A DNA stretch of 50,926 nucleotides from JBGPRB01 sp964422155 (GCA_964422155.1 CAYQZZ010000008.1:1-50926); one strand, 5' to 3'; positions 6,876-15,041 are shown, counted from the first letter of the stretch. Program-made: numbers and translations. The notes: generated by a model not told the origin, from the sequence alone.

Positions 6876-7310
6876 ATGGTTATTAAATCTAAAGACCTTA
6901 AGACTCAAGTCGAGTATTATGCCAATCTGCCGTATACCACCGTCCTGGAGAAGTGGGATGACGGCCGTGGCCCCTACTATGTCGCCCGCGTATTGGAACT
7001 CGATGGCTGTATGATGACCGGAGATACACCCGAAGAAGCCCTCGCCGAACTGGAGTCAGTCAAGCCCGAATGGATTGAGACCCACCTGGAGCTAGGCAAT
7101 AAGATGCCGCCGCCATTGAAGGGCCGGCGGTACAGCGGCGAGTATCGCCTTCGTATGCAGCCTTCCCTCCACGAAGCCGCAGCATTAATGGCCGAAATGG
7201 AAGGTGTCAGCCTGAACCAGTATACAGTGATGGCGCTATCGCGCGCCGTCGGCCAGGATGAAGTACGGCGGACCAAGCACCGGAAAACTAAATCTACAAA
7301 AACTTCCTGA
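6876..7310 (+). CDS. hicB: HicB-family antitoxin
   Basis: Protein of 144 residues with the two-part HicB layout. Residues 12-75 form the partial RNase-H-like fold (YYVARVLELDGCMMTGDTPEEALAEL). The C-terminal part from about 85 is a ribbon-helix-helix (YSGEYRLRMQPSLHEAAALM then SLNQYTVMALSRAVG) for binding its own promoter. The tail is very basic. It should neutralise HicA and repress the operon through the palindrome at 6586-6603. Its stop codon abuts the second copy of the antiporter 3' end, so the inserted segment ends almost exactly at the gene end. Confidence 0.88.
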   Translation: MVIKSKDLKTQVEYYANLPYTTVLEKWDDGRGPYYVARVLELDGCMMTGDTPEEALAELESVKPEWIETHLELGNKMPPPLKGRRYSGEYRLRMQPSLHEAAALMAEMEGVSLNQYTVMALSRAVGQDEVRRTKHRKTKSTKTS

Positions 7311-7396
7311 GTGCCGACGGTATCTGCCACTGGCTGGAAGGCGTCCTGCTGATTGCCGTCTACTTGCTGATTGCGATTGCCTTTTATTTTATATAA
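7311..7396 (+). pseudogene. Second copy of antiporter 3' end (direct repeat copy 2)
   Basis: These 86 bp match 6431-6516 with seven base changes, mostly silent, and keep the TAA stop. The reading frame is intact but has no start or upstream gene body, so it is a remnant. It may be the original 3' end displaced by insertion of hicAB together with a replacement end, or the last trace of a tandem antiporter copy. Confidence 0.85.
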
Positions 7397-7431
7397 GCAA
7401 CGTGATAAAAAGTAGTAACCTATCCCCCTTA

Positions 7432-7492
7432 CCCCCTTCCCTTATAAAGGGAAGGGGGAGAGAAATTGAGAGGGGGGCGAAGCCCCCCTCTC
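7432..7492. terminator. Two strong GC-rich hairpins
   Basis: CCCCCTTCCC at 7432-7441 pairs with GGGAAGGGGG at 7449-7458. An 11-bp stem, GAGAGGGGGGC at 7468-7478, pairs with GCCCCCCTCTC at 7482-7492. They sit between convergent genes (hicB side and the peptide-binding lipoprotein) and could stop transcription from both. They also resemble the dispersed low-complexity repeats at 34910-35130, so they may be repeat DNA first. Confidence 0.5.
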
Positions 7493-7568
7493 TGAAACTC
7501 TTCCCCCTCTCCTTCATCCTGCCTCGAAAGGAGAGGGGGACACAGGGGGTGAGGTAAACAACGTCCCC

Positions 7569-9155
7569 TTAATGGGGTTTAATAGAAACCTTTTCCAGCC
7601 ACACAAAGCCCAGCGGGGTCAGCTTATAGCCTTCCACGTAAGGCTTCACCAGCATATAGTTCTCCCCGAACCACAGCGGCAGGCACGCCGCATCGTCCAC
7701 CAGCATCTGCTCCGCCTGCTGGTAAAGTTCCAGACTCTTCTCGTTATCCGCCTCCACCGCCGCCTTATCCAGCAGGGCATCCACATCGGGATTGGAATAC
7801 TCGGCGAAGTTGTTCTCGGCGCCGGTGTGGAAAAGCACGTCCAGGAAGTCCTGCGGGTGAGGGTAATCGGCAATCCAGCCCATGTCAAACAACTCGTTCT
7901 TCTCTTCTTTGAGATGATAGATATACCTGTCCGGCTCCAGCTGGCGTACTGCCACCTCCACCCCGAGGTTATCACGCCACTCGGAAACAATCGCTTCCAG
8001 AGACATGGATATCTCCCCTCCGTAGCCGGAGGTGGTCAGCGTGATAGGAGGTAGCTTGGATACATCGCCGTATTTTGACCTGGCGATTAGCTCTTTAGCC
8101 TTGGCAACGTCATAGCCCGGCCCGACCAGGCTTTTATTAAAGCCGGGAATACCGTGGGGCAGGATGCCATCGGCGCGCTGCACCAGGTTCCGGAACACCA
8201 GCGATACTATCCTGTCCTTATCGAGAGCCAACGTGAAAGCCTTGCGCACGTTAACGTCGTCGAAGGGCGGCTTGGTGGTGTTAAAACCTATCCAGCTGAA
8301 GCTCAACTCGGGCGTTATCTGCAGTTCCTTGTAGAATGGCCCGGCCTTATCGGTCACCCGGTCGATATAGATTACGGAAACGCCGGCGATATCTATCTGC
8401 CCGGTCTCGTACATGTTCATGGGCAAGCCGCTCCATAGCTGGAATTCGACACGTTCCAAGCCGGCCACCTCTCCATAGTACTTCTCGTTCCTTTCCAGGA
8501 CGAGCAAATTGTTTTCATTCCACTCGGTTAATTTGAACGGTCCGGTGCCGTTCGGTTTCCGCCACCATTCTTTACCTTTGGACACATTCGCTTTATCCAC
8601 GATATAAGCCGTGGGATAGGTCAGCTTGGACAGGAAATACGACTTGGGGGCATCTATGGTGACTCTAAAGGTATAGTCATCAATCACCTTAATGCCACTG
8701 ATTTCCCTGGCTCTACCTTCCAGGACATCCCTGACTCCCACGATGTCACCGAGATACGTACCGGCGACATTCGAGCCGGTAGCCGGGTCGCAGGCACGCT
8801 CCCAGGAGTACTTGAAGTCGGCGGCGGTAACTTCCCGCCCGTCCTGAAACATGACGTCCTTGCGTAGGTAGAAGGTGTACGTCCGACGGTCCTGGCTCAT
8901 TTCCCACCTCTCGGCGATATCCGGTGCCGGTTCCAGGTTATCCTCGAGCCGCACCAGCCCGCTGTAAATCTGTGTAACATACTCGTGGGAGGTCATCTCC
9001 GCCGAAACCGCCGGGTCGAGCGTAATGGGGTCGATGCCGTACATCTTGAGAACACCGCTACCAACAACGGCCGGAGATGACACTGTTGTAATGCAGCCAG
9101 CCAGAAATAGACCGCTCAGCAATATAATTGATAGAATTAATAATAATTTCTTCAT
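7569..9155 (-). CDS. Peptide/nickel-type ABC transporter substrate-binding lipoprotein
   Basis: Family 5 extracellular solute-binding protein, 528 residues. The N-terminus is a lipoprotein signal (hydrophobic stretch, then lipobox LAGC with Cys21), so it is anchored outside the membrane. Typical OppA/DppA features include YEYVTQIYSGLVRLED-like N-terminal text, SWERACDP, GTGPFKLTEW and the late WIADYPHPQDFLDVLF segment. It should deliver oligopeptides or a similar ligand to an ABC permease. No permease or ATPase gene lies nearby, so partners are elsewhere or it works alone as a sensor or orphan binder. Ribosome site before ATG is weak. Confidence 0.92.
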   Translation of the reverse strand: MKKLLLILSIILLSGLFLAGCITTVSSPAVVGSGVLKMYGIDPITLDPAVSAEMTSHEYVTQIYSGLVRLEDNLEPAPDIAERWEMSQDRRTYTFYLRKDVMFQDGREVTAADFKYSWERACDPATGSNVAGTYLGDIVGVRDVLEGRAREISGIKVIDDYTFRVTIDAPKSYFLSKLTYPTAYIVDKANVSKGKEWWRKPNGTGPFKLTEWNENNLLVLERNEKYYGEVAGLERVEFQLWSGLPMNMYETGQIDIAGVSVIYIDRVTDKAGPFYKELQITPELSFSWIGFNTTKPPFDDVNVRKAFTLALDKDRIVSLVFRNLVQRADGILPHGIPGFNKSLVGPGYDVAKAKELIARSKYGDVSKLPPITLTTSGYGGEISMSLEAIVSEWRDNLGVEVAVRQLEPDRYIYHLKEEKNELFDMGWIADYPHPQDFLDVLFHTGAENNFAEYSNPDVDALLDKAAVEADNEKSLELYQQAEQMLVDDAACLPLWFGENYMLVKPYVEGYKLTPLGFVWLEKVSIKPH

Positions 9156-9273
9156 GGTCTCGCTCTAAAACACCCCTCAGGCACAATATAACATAAACCC
9201 GGTTCTCATGCACGATACAGTGGACGCTGTCTGTATCAAAAGCCATCATTCGGATATTGTCAGGACTATTTCC

Positions 9274-9395
9274 AGAGGCCGTTTAGCAACCGCTCATGGT
9301 GAGCCTGTCGAACCATAGGGATGCTGAGCTTTGCCCTTCGACAGGCTCAGGGTGAGTGGGAGATTTTAAATTATTATAATTGCTAAACGGCCTCT
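9274..9395. mobile_element. MITE-like element, 122 bp
   Basis: Perfect 16-bp terminal inverted repeats, AGAGGCCGTTTAGCAA at 9274-9289 and its reverse complement at 9380-9395, are flanked by a 6-bp target duplication ATTTCC (9268-9273 and 9396-9401). The interior has a nested palindrome (GAGCCTGTCGAA against TTCGACAGGCTC). No coding capacity. It sits a few bases upstream of the promoter of the 9470 gene. Confidence 0.85.
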
Positions 9396-9407
9396 ATTTC
9401 CTATAAT

Positions 9408-9436
9408 TTGACATTTGTCATATTTTGTGCTATCTT
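9408..9436 (+). promoter_or_regulatory. Sigma-70-like promoter of the winged-helix gene
   Basis: TTGACA at 9408-9413, 17 bp, then TATCTT at 9431-9436. It reads into the gene at 9470, only 12 bp from the right end of the MITE. Confidence 0.7.
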
Positions 9437-9469
9437 CTTGTCTGCTGACATTTTTTAAAGGAGGAGAAA

Positions 9470-9799
9470 ATGCTTCCCAGTGAAATAATAATACTCATGG
9501 CTATCGTCGTTAATGGAAAAACCGGTAAAAAATTTCTGTCCCGCCCGATGGATATTACCGGCGAATATATCGGCTACTTGTACAATTCTCTGGTAAACCG
9601 CGGCTATTTAAAGCACCGCGGGGCGGCAGACTATCAGCTTACGCCAGCCGGTCGGGAAGCTATTTTCGACTTCATCAGAAAAAAGAGAAGCAGGTCTAAA
9701 GATGTCGTCAAGAGGTTGCAGTTGCTCGGCATCGAGATGAGTCCGGACCAGATACAAAAGATAGATAAACTGGAGAAAGAAGCCATTAACGTTAAGTAG
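9470..9799 (+). CDS. Small winged-helix protein
   Basis: Protein of 109 residues. Residues 30-70 have a winged-helix pattern (MDITGEYIGYLYNSLVNRGY, then a short YQLTPAGREAIFDFI wing and helix), as in MarR/PadR-like small regulators. The C-terminal 40 residues are basic and helical (KKRSRSKDVV, then QIQKIDKLEKEA), perhaps a dimerisation coil. AAAGGAGG precedes ATG at ideal distance, and a clean promoter lies upstream. It stands alone, so its target is unknown. Confidence 0.7.
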   Translation: MLPSEIIILMAIVVNGKTGKKFLSRPMDITGEYIGYLYNSLVNRGYLKHRGAADYQLTPAGREAIFDFIRKKRSRSKDVVKRLQLLGIEMSPDQIQKIDKLEKEAINVK

Positions 9800-9842
9800 A
9801 GCAATAATGAATCCGCCAACGCCATTCTCTCTCAAGTAGCCA

Positions 9843-9922
9843 CACACAGGGAGGATGCAAGCCTGTGTGACCTCCTTTATTATAGTGAGCTATGTATTCC
9901 CCGCGCAGAGTACATAGCTCAC
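9843..9922. terminator. Two hairpins after the winged-helix gene
   Basis: CACACAGG at 9843-9850 pairs with CCTGTGTG at 9862-9869, followed by a T-rich stretch. GTGAGCTATGTA at 9885-9896 pairs perfectly with TACATAGCTCAC at 9911-9922 across a 14-nt loop. The first may be the terminator of the 9470 gene; the second, a 12-bp stem, may be structural or a repeat. The rest of the gap to 10118 holds a dispersed repeat and the next promoter. Confidence 0.5.
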
Positions 9923-9953
9923 ATTATTTGAAATTGTTTAGCAACGCTTTGCT

Positions 9954-9980
9954 GTCATTCCAGCGTAGGCTGGAATCCAG
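9954..9980. repeat. Dispersed GTCATTCCAGC palindromic repeat
   Basis: A short palindrome built on CCAGCGTAGGCTGG with GTCATT at its left edge. The same repeat, with CGAAGG in the middle, occurs at 16951-16977. Confidence 0.75.
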
Positions 9981-10054
9981 TTCTTTCATATCGCCATTCC
10001 AACACAGACTTCAGCCCCTTAATGACATTATTAAACACCCTCATCATCTAACAT

Positions 10055-10084
10055 TTGAACTATAATGGACTTTCAACATATAAT
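10055..10084 (+). promoter_or_regulatory. Promoter of the cupin gene
   Basis: TTGAAC at 10055-10060, 18 bp, then a perfect TATAAT at 10079-10084, 35 bp before the ATG at 10119. Confidence 0.65.
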
Positions 10085-10118
10085 CATTAACAAACAGAAA
10101 TAGATAAGGAGAAGACAG

Positions 10119-10577
10119 ATGGTTTCAAAAAAGTATGCCAAGTATTACAAAAGCAAACCCGTTGCAGATTTCACCAAGCTTTATCCCGCCCTTACCGCCC
10201 CCTCTTTCCATATCTGGGGCAAGGAATGGAACTCCGGCTACAGGATGGACTGGTTCTGCGTCACGGAACCTTTCTTGATGATAAACGAACCGCATACTCA
10301 TGATTTCGACCAGTTCCTGGCTTTCCAGAACGCTGATGCTACCAGGGTGCATGAATTCGACGCTGAAGTCTGGCTTTACGTAGGTCCTAAGGGTAAGCAG
10401 GAAAAGTTCGTTATTACTGAAACGTGTTTCGTACATATCCCGGCCGGCATGGTCCATACCCCGCTGGAGTTTAAAATAATCCGCAAACCCATCGTCTTCA
10501 TGGATATCGCGCTGACAGCCCAGTACGTACGCAAACCGGAAGATAAAACAAAACTGGTAATGAAGGAAGAGCATTAG
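10119..10577 (+). CDS. Cupin-like protein of unknown function
   Basis: Soluble protein of 152 residues. A cupin-type metal site is visible: HTHDFDQFLAF supplies two His and an acidic residue (near 59-65), and IPAGMVHTPLEF supplies the second-motif His (near 110). Spacing fits a single small beta barrel. The family of stand-alone cupins includes oxygenases, isomerases and sugar binders; nothing here picks one. AAGGAGAAG lies just upstream of ATG and a good promoter precedes it. It is a single-gene unit. Confidence 0.65.
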   Translation: MVSKKYAKYYKSKPVADFTKLYPALTAPSFHIWGKEWNSGYRMDWFCVTEPFLMINEPHTHDFDQFLAFQNADATRVHEFDAEVWLYVGPKGKQEKFVITETCFVHIPAGMVHTPLEFKIIRKPIVFMDIALTAQYVRKPEDKTKLVMKEEH

Positions 10578-10617
10578 CGCTTAGTTGCATAAATCAGCGT
10601 TAGAAAGAAGCAGATGA

Positions 10618-10735
10618 TACCGCTCACCCTGGTTCCACTGAGTCACCACGAAGTGAGCCTGTCGAAGGGTAAGTTTTTCGTGGTTCGACAAGCGTTCGGC
10701 TGAGGTCACGCCGAAGCCTCACCACGAGCGGGCAA
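10618..10735. repeat. Palindromic repeat with GAGCCTGTCGAA core
   Basis: Outer arms CCGCTC and GAGCGG, with inner GTGAGCCTGTCGAAGG and related inverted pieces. Its core resembles the inside of the MITE at 9274-9395. It lies between the convergent cupin and radC genes. Confidence 0.6.
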
Positions 10736-10760
10736 TACAGGAAGAGCTTGGTAGCCTGTC

Positions 10761-11471
10761 TTAAAACAGGCCTTCTCTTTTCAGGCTGATATAGCTCTTT
10801 CCGCCGATGATGACATGGTCCAGGACATCTATCCCCACGATTTCTCCCGCCTGGGCCAGTCTTTTAGTCAACTTTATGTCATCCTCCGAAGCCTCGGTGT
10901 CCCCCGAAGGGTGATTGTGGACGAAGATTACCGCAGCCGCGCTGGCTGAAATCGCTTCCTTGAATACCTCCCTGGGATGAACGATACTGCTGTCCAGGCT
11001 GCCGACCGATATTTCCGCCGCTTTTATTAACTGGTTCCTGGTATCCAGCAATATCGCCAGGAAATACTCTTTCTTTTTGTCTTTCAGCCTCCCCTGCACC
11101 AGGCTGGCCACATCCTCGGGGGTCTTTACCTGCGTCTTGACCCCCGATTCCGAGTAGCCTTCAACCCGATTGGCTAATTCGACGGCGGCTCTTATCTGTG
11201 ATGCCTTGGCAATGCCGATGCCGCGCACCTGGCCCAATTGTTCGAGAGACGCCCCCGCTATCCCCTTGAGCCCCCCGAACTGACTGAGCAGGCGCTGGGC
11301 GGTTACCATTACGGACTCCCCGGCGATGCCCCGCCCCAAAATAAGCGCCAGGATTTCCTGGGCGGATAGGGCTTCCACCCCGAGCCTTTGGAGCCTCTCC
11401 CTAGGCCTGTCGGCTGCGGGCAAATCATGAATGGTCATTGATTTGGATTTGCCTTGGCTTGGCTTCTTCAC
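10761..11471 (-). CDS. radC: RadC-family JAB/MPN protein
   Basis: Protein of 236 residues in the UPF0758/RadC family. The N-terminus (residues 14-45) has the family start DLPAADRPRERLQRLG and ALSAQEILALILGRG. A helix-hairpin-helix follows near 75-95 (GQVRGIGIAKASQI). The C-terminal JAB domain has the full metal-binding JAMM motif HNHPSGDTEASEDD (near 185-198). Despite the name, a DNA repair role is doubtful for the family; members are often tied to mobile DNA and replication stress. Start is uncertain: Met1 and Met12 both lack a clear ribosome site, and Met12 begins at the usual family start. Confidence 0.92.
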   Translation of the reverse strand: MKKPSQGKSKSMTIHDLPAADRPRERLQRLGVEALSAQEILALILGRGIAGESVMVTAQRLLSQFGGLKGIAGASLEQLGQVRGIGIAKASQIRAAVELANRVEGYSESGVKTQVKTPEDVASLVQGRLKDKKKEYFLAILLDTRNQLIKAAEISVGSLDSSIVHPREVFKEAISASAAAVIFVHNHPSGDTEASEDDIKLTKRLAQAGEIVGIDVLDHVIIGGKSYISLKREGLF

Positions 11472-11558
11472 AACAGCTTAGTCTAGCACTTCGCCCGCAG
11501 ACATAGCAAGATAAACGGCTCAGGGTGTTTAATAATACCCAAAAACACACAGCCTATT

Positions 11559-11670
11559 GTCATTGCGAGACCATTGACGACGAAGTCGGAAAGGCGAAGC
11601 AATCCCCATGATTGGCTTGAACAATGGATAGAGATTGCCACGTCCCGATTTCATCGGGACTCGCAATGAC
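11559..11670. repeat. Dispersed GTCATTGCGAG repeat element, 112 bp
   Basis: Perfect 11-bp terminal inverted repeats, GTCATTGCGAG at 11559-11569 and CTCGCAATGAC at 11660-11670. Inside are GGCGAAGCAATC and the palindrome CGTCCCGATTTCATCGGGAC. Related copies are at 36236-36446, and right-half copies near 35040, 46692 and 48726. The rest of the 11472-11878 gap shows no gene. Confidence 0.85.
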
Positions 11671-11878
11671 AAAGTGAGTTAGTAAACAATTTCATGGCTT
11701 ATTTTCCGGTTTACTTTAAGGGCGGACACTGGGTAATAACCACCATTCAATTTGATGGTACGTTATTTTCATAATCAGGGTTGACCAGATTCAAAAACAT
11801 CAACGTAATGAATATCATCAAATAGACGATAAGTTTACTGCCTGTCATACGAACTGTCTTATGACCAGAAGGAGAAAA

Positions 11879-12088
11879 ATGCTCTGTGTAGTCCGGGCAA
11901 AAGCCTGTAAAAGATGCGGGGGAGACCTCTCGCTGGAGTGTGATATCTACGGCGTCTATATCGAATGTATCCAGTGCGGCGCCACCTTGAGTAAGAGTGA
12001 CCTGGCGCCCCCCACCGTCCAGGAGGTTAAAAAATCCCTGAAAGCCGTAAAAACAAAACGTCTGGTAACTGCCATCAGACGGAGATAA
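11879..12088 (+). CDS. Small zinc-ribbon protein
   Basis: Protein of 69 residues from the ATG at 11879, which I prefer over the in-frame ATG at 11861 because AGAAGGAG sits immediately before it. Two CxxCG pairs (CKRCGG and CIQCGA, about 18 residues apart) form a zinc ribbon. The C-terminal 30 residues are strongly basic (Lys/Arg rich), suggesting nucleic-acid contact. It stands alone between radC and the metallopeptidase. Function unknown. Confidence 0.65.
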   Translation: MLCVVRAKACKRCGGDLSLECDIYGVYIECIQCGATLSKSDLAPPTVQEVKKSLKAVKTKRLVTAIRRR

Positions 12089-12103
12089 TCCTTGTTCTTT
12101 TCC

Positions 12104-13216
12104 TCACCTTACCGCCGCGCCCTCTGGAGAAGCCTGCCATTTAGCATTCAAGCCGTCCATGTCGAAGCCGTAAACCTTGTTCAGAGCCTCGTCATAACCG
12201 CTGCCCCGTCTGAAGGTGCTGAGCAATTCGAACATCTTTTCCCGTCCGTAATCTTTAATGAGATATGCCACGATTCTATCGCTCTCGGCATAAGCCAGGA
12301 GGGACTGTTCGGCAAAGGCGGAAAACGGGCTGGCCAGGCTGCGTACCGAGATAAACATCTTATCGGCTTCAGCCTTGGATAAAGCATTGGTAAAATCGGA
12401 TTCCAGTTCCCCTTCGGCTACCATCGCCAGACCCTCGTCGAGCCAGGTGGGTAAGTCGTTATAGGGATTGAAGGTCACCTGGTGTATCACCAGATGCGTC
12501 AGCTCATGAGCGATTGCCCGTTTCCCCCACGCGAGGTCAGTAAGGTTTGGCGTGATGCCGATGGCAATAATGCCATAAGGTGTAAAGGAGACCCCGCCCG
12601 TCCATTCCTGGGGAAAAATCATCGACCCCCGTAAATCATTGGCGTTGGCGTAAATATATAAACTGACCGGACTTTCCAGTTCGGCGCCGGTATTCTCCGC
12701 CAGCCGGGTCAGCGCCTGCTGCGTGGCCGCCATCAGCTCGCCGGCAAAAGAGTTGTCGCCCTGATACCAGAAAAGCGTTACGCTCTTCTCGGTAATTTTA
12801 CGCCAGTTGTAGCGGCCGTCCTCTATATGAATCCCGGCTGGTGTCGTTTCTACTTTTTTACCGCTGGCGTCGCTCACCGTCCACCAGTAAGATAAGCTCG
12901 ACCCCGGCGGTAGCCCGCCCGTTTTCCTCATATCCAGGATATATTGCGTCTTTACTGACATTGCCGGCGCAAAGCTAACATAGACCTCGCTGGTGACCCT
13001 GGCGTGTTCCATGCGGTCGACTTTATAGTGAAGGCGGATATCGGTAATGCTGGCGTCACTCCCGGCGGATATATTGAAGATGAGCCTCGCCGGAAAATCC
13101 ATCCTGGCGGAGCTGTCCAGTACCGCTAATGCGCTGTCTGCCTTTACCGCCCCGGCTATTATAAAGACAAGCAGTAAAAAAATAGCCAGAAAAGATAAGA
13201 GCGTTTTCTTATTCAT
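12104..13216 (-). CDS. Membrane or secreted metallopeptidase, MA clan
   Basis: Protein of 370 residues. An N-terminal hydrophobic segment (residues 5-24) is a signal or anchor, so it acts outside the cytoplasm. Residues 30-135 look like a beta-rich domain. The peptidase part carries the zinc motif AHELTH (237-241), with the third ligand Glu in WLDEGLA (near 261), the gluzincin arrangement. It should be a zinc protease of unknown substrate. Its ATG overlaps the prfB stop by 4 bp, giving an nfi-prfB-peptidase operon; coupling to release factor 2 is probably positional only. Confidence 0.82.
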   Translation of the reverse strand: MNKKTLLSFLAIFLLLVFIIAGAVKADSALAVLDSSARMDFPARLIFNISAGSDASITDIRLHYKVDRMEHARVTSEVYVSFAPAMSVKTQYILDMRKTGGLPPGSSLSYWWTVSDASGKKVETTPAGIHIEDGRYNWRKITEKSVTLFWYQGDNSFAGELMAATQQALTRLAENTGAELESPVSLYIYANANDLRGSMIFPQEWTGGVSFTPYGIIAIGITPNLTDLAWGKRAIAHELTHLVIHQVTFNPYNDLPTWLDEGLAMVAEGELESDFTNALSKAEADKMFISVRSLASPFSAFAEQSLLAYAESDRIVAYLIKDYGREKMFELLSTFRRGSGYDEALNKVYGFDMDGLNAKWQASPEGAAVR

Positions 13217-14311
13217 TCTTTCTTCCCCATTATAGACCGTAAATATGCGTCGATAAAGTCATCCAGCTCTCCATTTAAAACGGCTTCCGTATTGCTCGTC
13301 TCGTAATCTGTCCTGTGGTCCTTGACCATCCGGTACGGGTGAAGTACGTAGCTCCTGATTTGATTGCCCCACCCGGCATCTATCCTCTTCCCCTTCAATC
13401 TGGCTTTCTCTTCTTCTCTCTTTTCCAGCTCCCGCTCCAGGAGACGGGCCCTGAGTATCTTGAGGGCAAAATCCTTATTCATATGCTGGGAACGTTCGCT
13501 CTGGCAGGATACGACGATACCTGTCGACAGGTGGGTTATCCTGACAGCGCTGTTCGTTTTCTGCATGTGCTGTCCCCCCGGCCCGCTGGAGCGAAATGTC
13601 TCCACCTTGATATCATCAGGCACGATATTCACGTCGACATTACCCTCGGCCTCGGGCATGACCTCTACGAGGGCAAATGAAGTATGCCGGGCATGGTCGG
13701 CATCGAAGGGAGAGAGACGCACCAGTCGGTGGACGCCGTGCTCCGATTTCAAATAGCCGGCGGCGTAGTCCCCTTTGACGGCAATGACCGTGCTTTTTAT
13801 TCCCGCTTCATCCCCCGGCGAAGTGTCCAGTATCTCCGTTTCAAAGCCGCGGCGCTCCGCCCAGCGCAGGTACATCCTCATCAGCATTTCCGCCCAGTCC
13901 TGTGATTCGGTGCCCCCGGCGCCGGCGTGTATCGCCAGGATGGCGTTGCGGGCGTCATACTCGCTGCTGAAAGCCAGCTGGAACTCCAGCTCATCCAGTT
14001 GCGAGGCCATCTCATCGAGCTCCCTCTTTAGCTCCGTTTGAAGAGACTCGTCTCCTTCCGATATGTTCATTAGCTCAGCGATGTCGGTCAGCTTTTTCTC
14101 CAGCCCCCGCCACCTCTGCACTGCCCTTCTCCCGTCGGCAAGCTGGCGCATGACGTCCTGGGCATTGGCCTGGTCGAGCCAGAAATCAGGCTTGGCGGAC
14201 TGCTCTTCCAGTTTGGCGATTTCTTTTTCTTTGCCGGCGATGTCAAAGATGCTCCAGGGCCATAGCCACCCGACTCTGTAAATCCTCTAACTTTTCTCTC
14301 ATCTCCTGCAT
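13213..14311 (-). CDS. prfB: Peptide chain release factor 2, programmed +1 frameshift
   Basis: RF2 recognises UGA and UAA stops and triggers peptide release. The main frame shows the catalytic SGPGGQHMQKTNSAVR motif and the RF2 core. A contiguous frame only covers the part from 14151 down, but a short first frame starts at ATG 14311 (GAGG before it) and runs 22 codons to CTT TGA C at 14248-14242. This is the classic RF2 slippery stop, with GGAG three bases upstream as the stimulatory Shine-Dalgarno. A +1 shift at CTT skips T14245 and continues with Asp codon GAC into the main frame. So it is an autoregulated intact gene, not a pseudogene. nfi ends 16 bp upstream. Confidence 0.95.
14242..14254 (-). 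promoter_or_regulatory. RF2 programmed frameshift site
   Basis: On the minus strand this reads GGAG, CAT, CTT, TGA, C. When RF2 is scarce the ribosome pauses at the in-frame TGA and slips +1 on CTT, restoring RF2 synthesis; this mechanism is established for prfB. Confidence 0.92.
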
Positions 14312-14327
14312 ATTTCCTCGCTTTTTC

Positions 14328-15041
14328 CTATGTAATTCGGCTGCCTAAATCAGTTGTTGTAATGTCTTTTTTCATCCTCAAATTCCCGCCCGCCGCCTTG
14401 TGCGCCAGCCGCGTCGGCTCCGGCAAACGGTAGCCCCGGCAGCACGCCAGCACCCAGCGTATCGCCGAAGGCAGGTCAATCATGTGGCCGATAGATACAT
14501 ACACCAGCTTCACGCCTGCCTTGGTGCACAGGGCTGAACCGATAACCTCCCCTTTATCTGTAAGGTCAGCATAGCTGCCCGGGCTATTGGCCGGCTCCTC
14601 GCATTCGCCGCACAACCGCGACTTGGCGCAGCCGATGGTGGGTATGCCCAGGAAAAGCCCCAGGTGCGATGCCAGTCCCATCCGCCGCGGGTGAGCCATG
14701 CCCTGCCCGTCCACGATAATAAGGTCGGGCGTAACTGAAATTTTTTCCAGGGCCGCCAGTATCAGCGGCGCTTCCCGGAATGAAAGCAGACCCGGTACAT
14801 AGGGGAACTCGATACGGTCTGTCACCACCTTCGTTTCCACGATTTCAAGGCCGGGATAACTTAAAACGACCGCCGCCCCTTTCCCCGTTCCGGTCCGTCT
14901 GTTCACCGATATATCGACGCCGCCTATCAAACGCGGGCTGGTAATACTGCCGACCCTGCATACCTCTGCCGCCAGTTCCCCTTGAATCGCTATCGCCTGG
15001 GCCGTGGTTACCCGCCAGCTGTGCAGTGTTACTATTTTCAT
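14328..15041 (-). CDS. nfi: Endonuclease V
   Basis: Nuclease that nicks DNA or RNA near deoxyinosine/inosine, a repair of deaminated adenine. Family landmarks are present: IGGVDIS (first acidic residue), PYVPGLLSFRE (Tyr wedge and Glu), DGQGMAHPRRMGLASHLG (Asp and His), and the conserved GCAKSRL. Length is about 237 residues, close to the usual 220-230. I start at ATG 15041 (MKIVTLHSW), since the 12 residues upstream in frame lack family similarity. It heads the nfi-prfB-peptidase operon, 16 bp before prfB. Confidence 0.92.
   Translation of the reverse strand: MKIVTLHSWRVTTAQAIAIQGELAAEVCRVGSITSPRLIGGVDISVNRRTGTGKGAAVVLSYPGLEIVETKVVTDRIEFPYVPGLLSFREAPLILAALEKISVTPDLIIVDGQGMAHPRRMGLASHLGLFLGIPTIGCAKSRLCGECEEPANSPGSYADLTDKGEVIGSALCTKAGVKLVYVSIGHMIDLPSAIRWVLACCRGYRLPEPTRLAHKAAGGNLRMKKDITTTDLGSRIT

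Noticed and set aside
6537..6908. 123-codon minus-strand frame over hicA
   Set aside because: It is antisense to hicA and its promoter and shows no recognisable domain.
7258..7557. 99-codon plus-strand frame after hicB
   Set aside because: It runs across hicB, the antiporter-end remnant and G-rich hairpins in an unrelated frame.
13315..13905. Plus-strand frames within prfB and other core genes
   Set aside because: They are shadows of strongly supported minus-strand genes.
13213..14311. prfB as a truncated pseudogene
   Set aside because: The missing N-terminus is recovered across a canonical CTT TGA C frameshift with an upstream SD-like GGAG.
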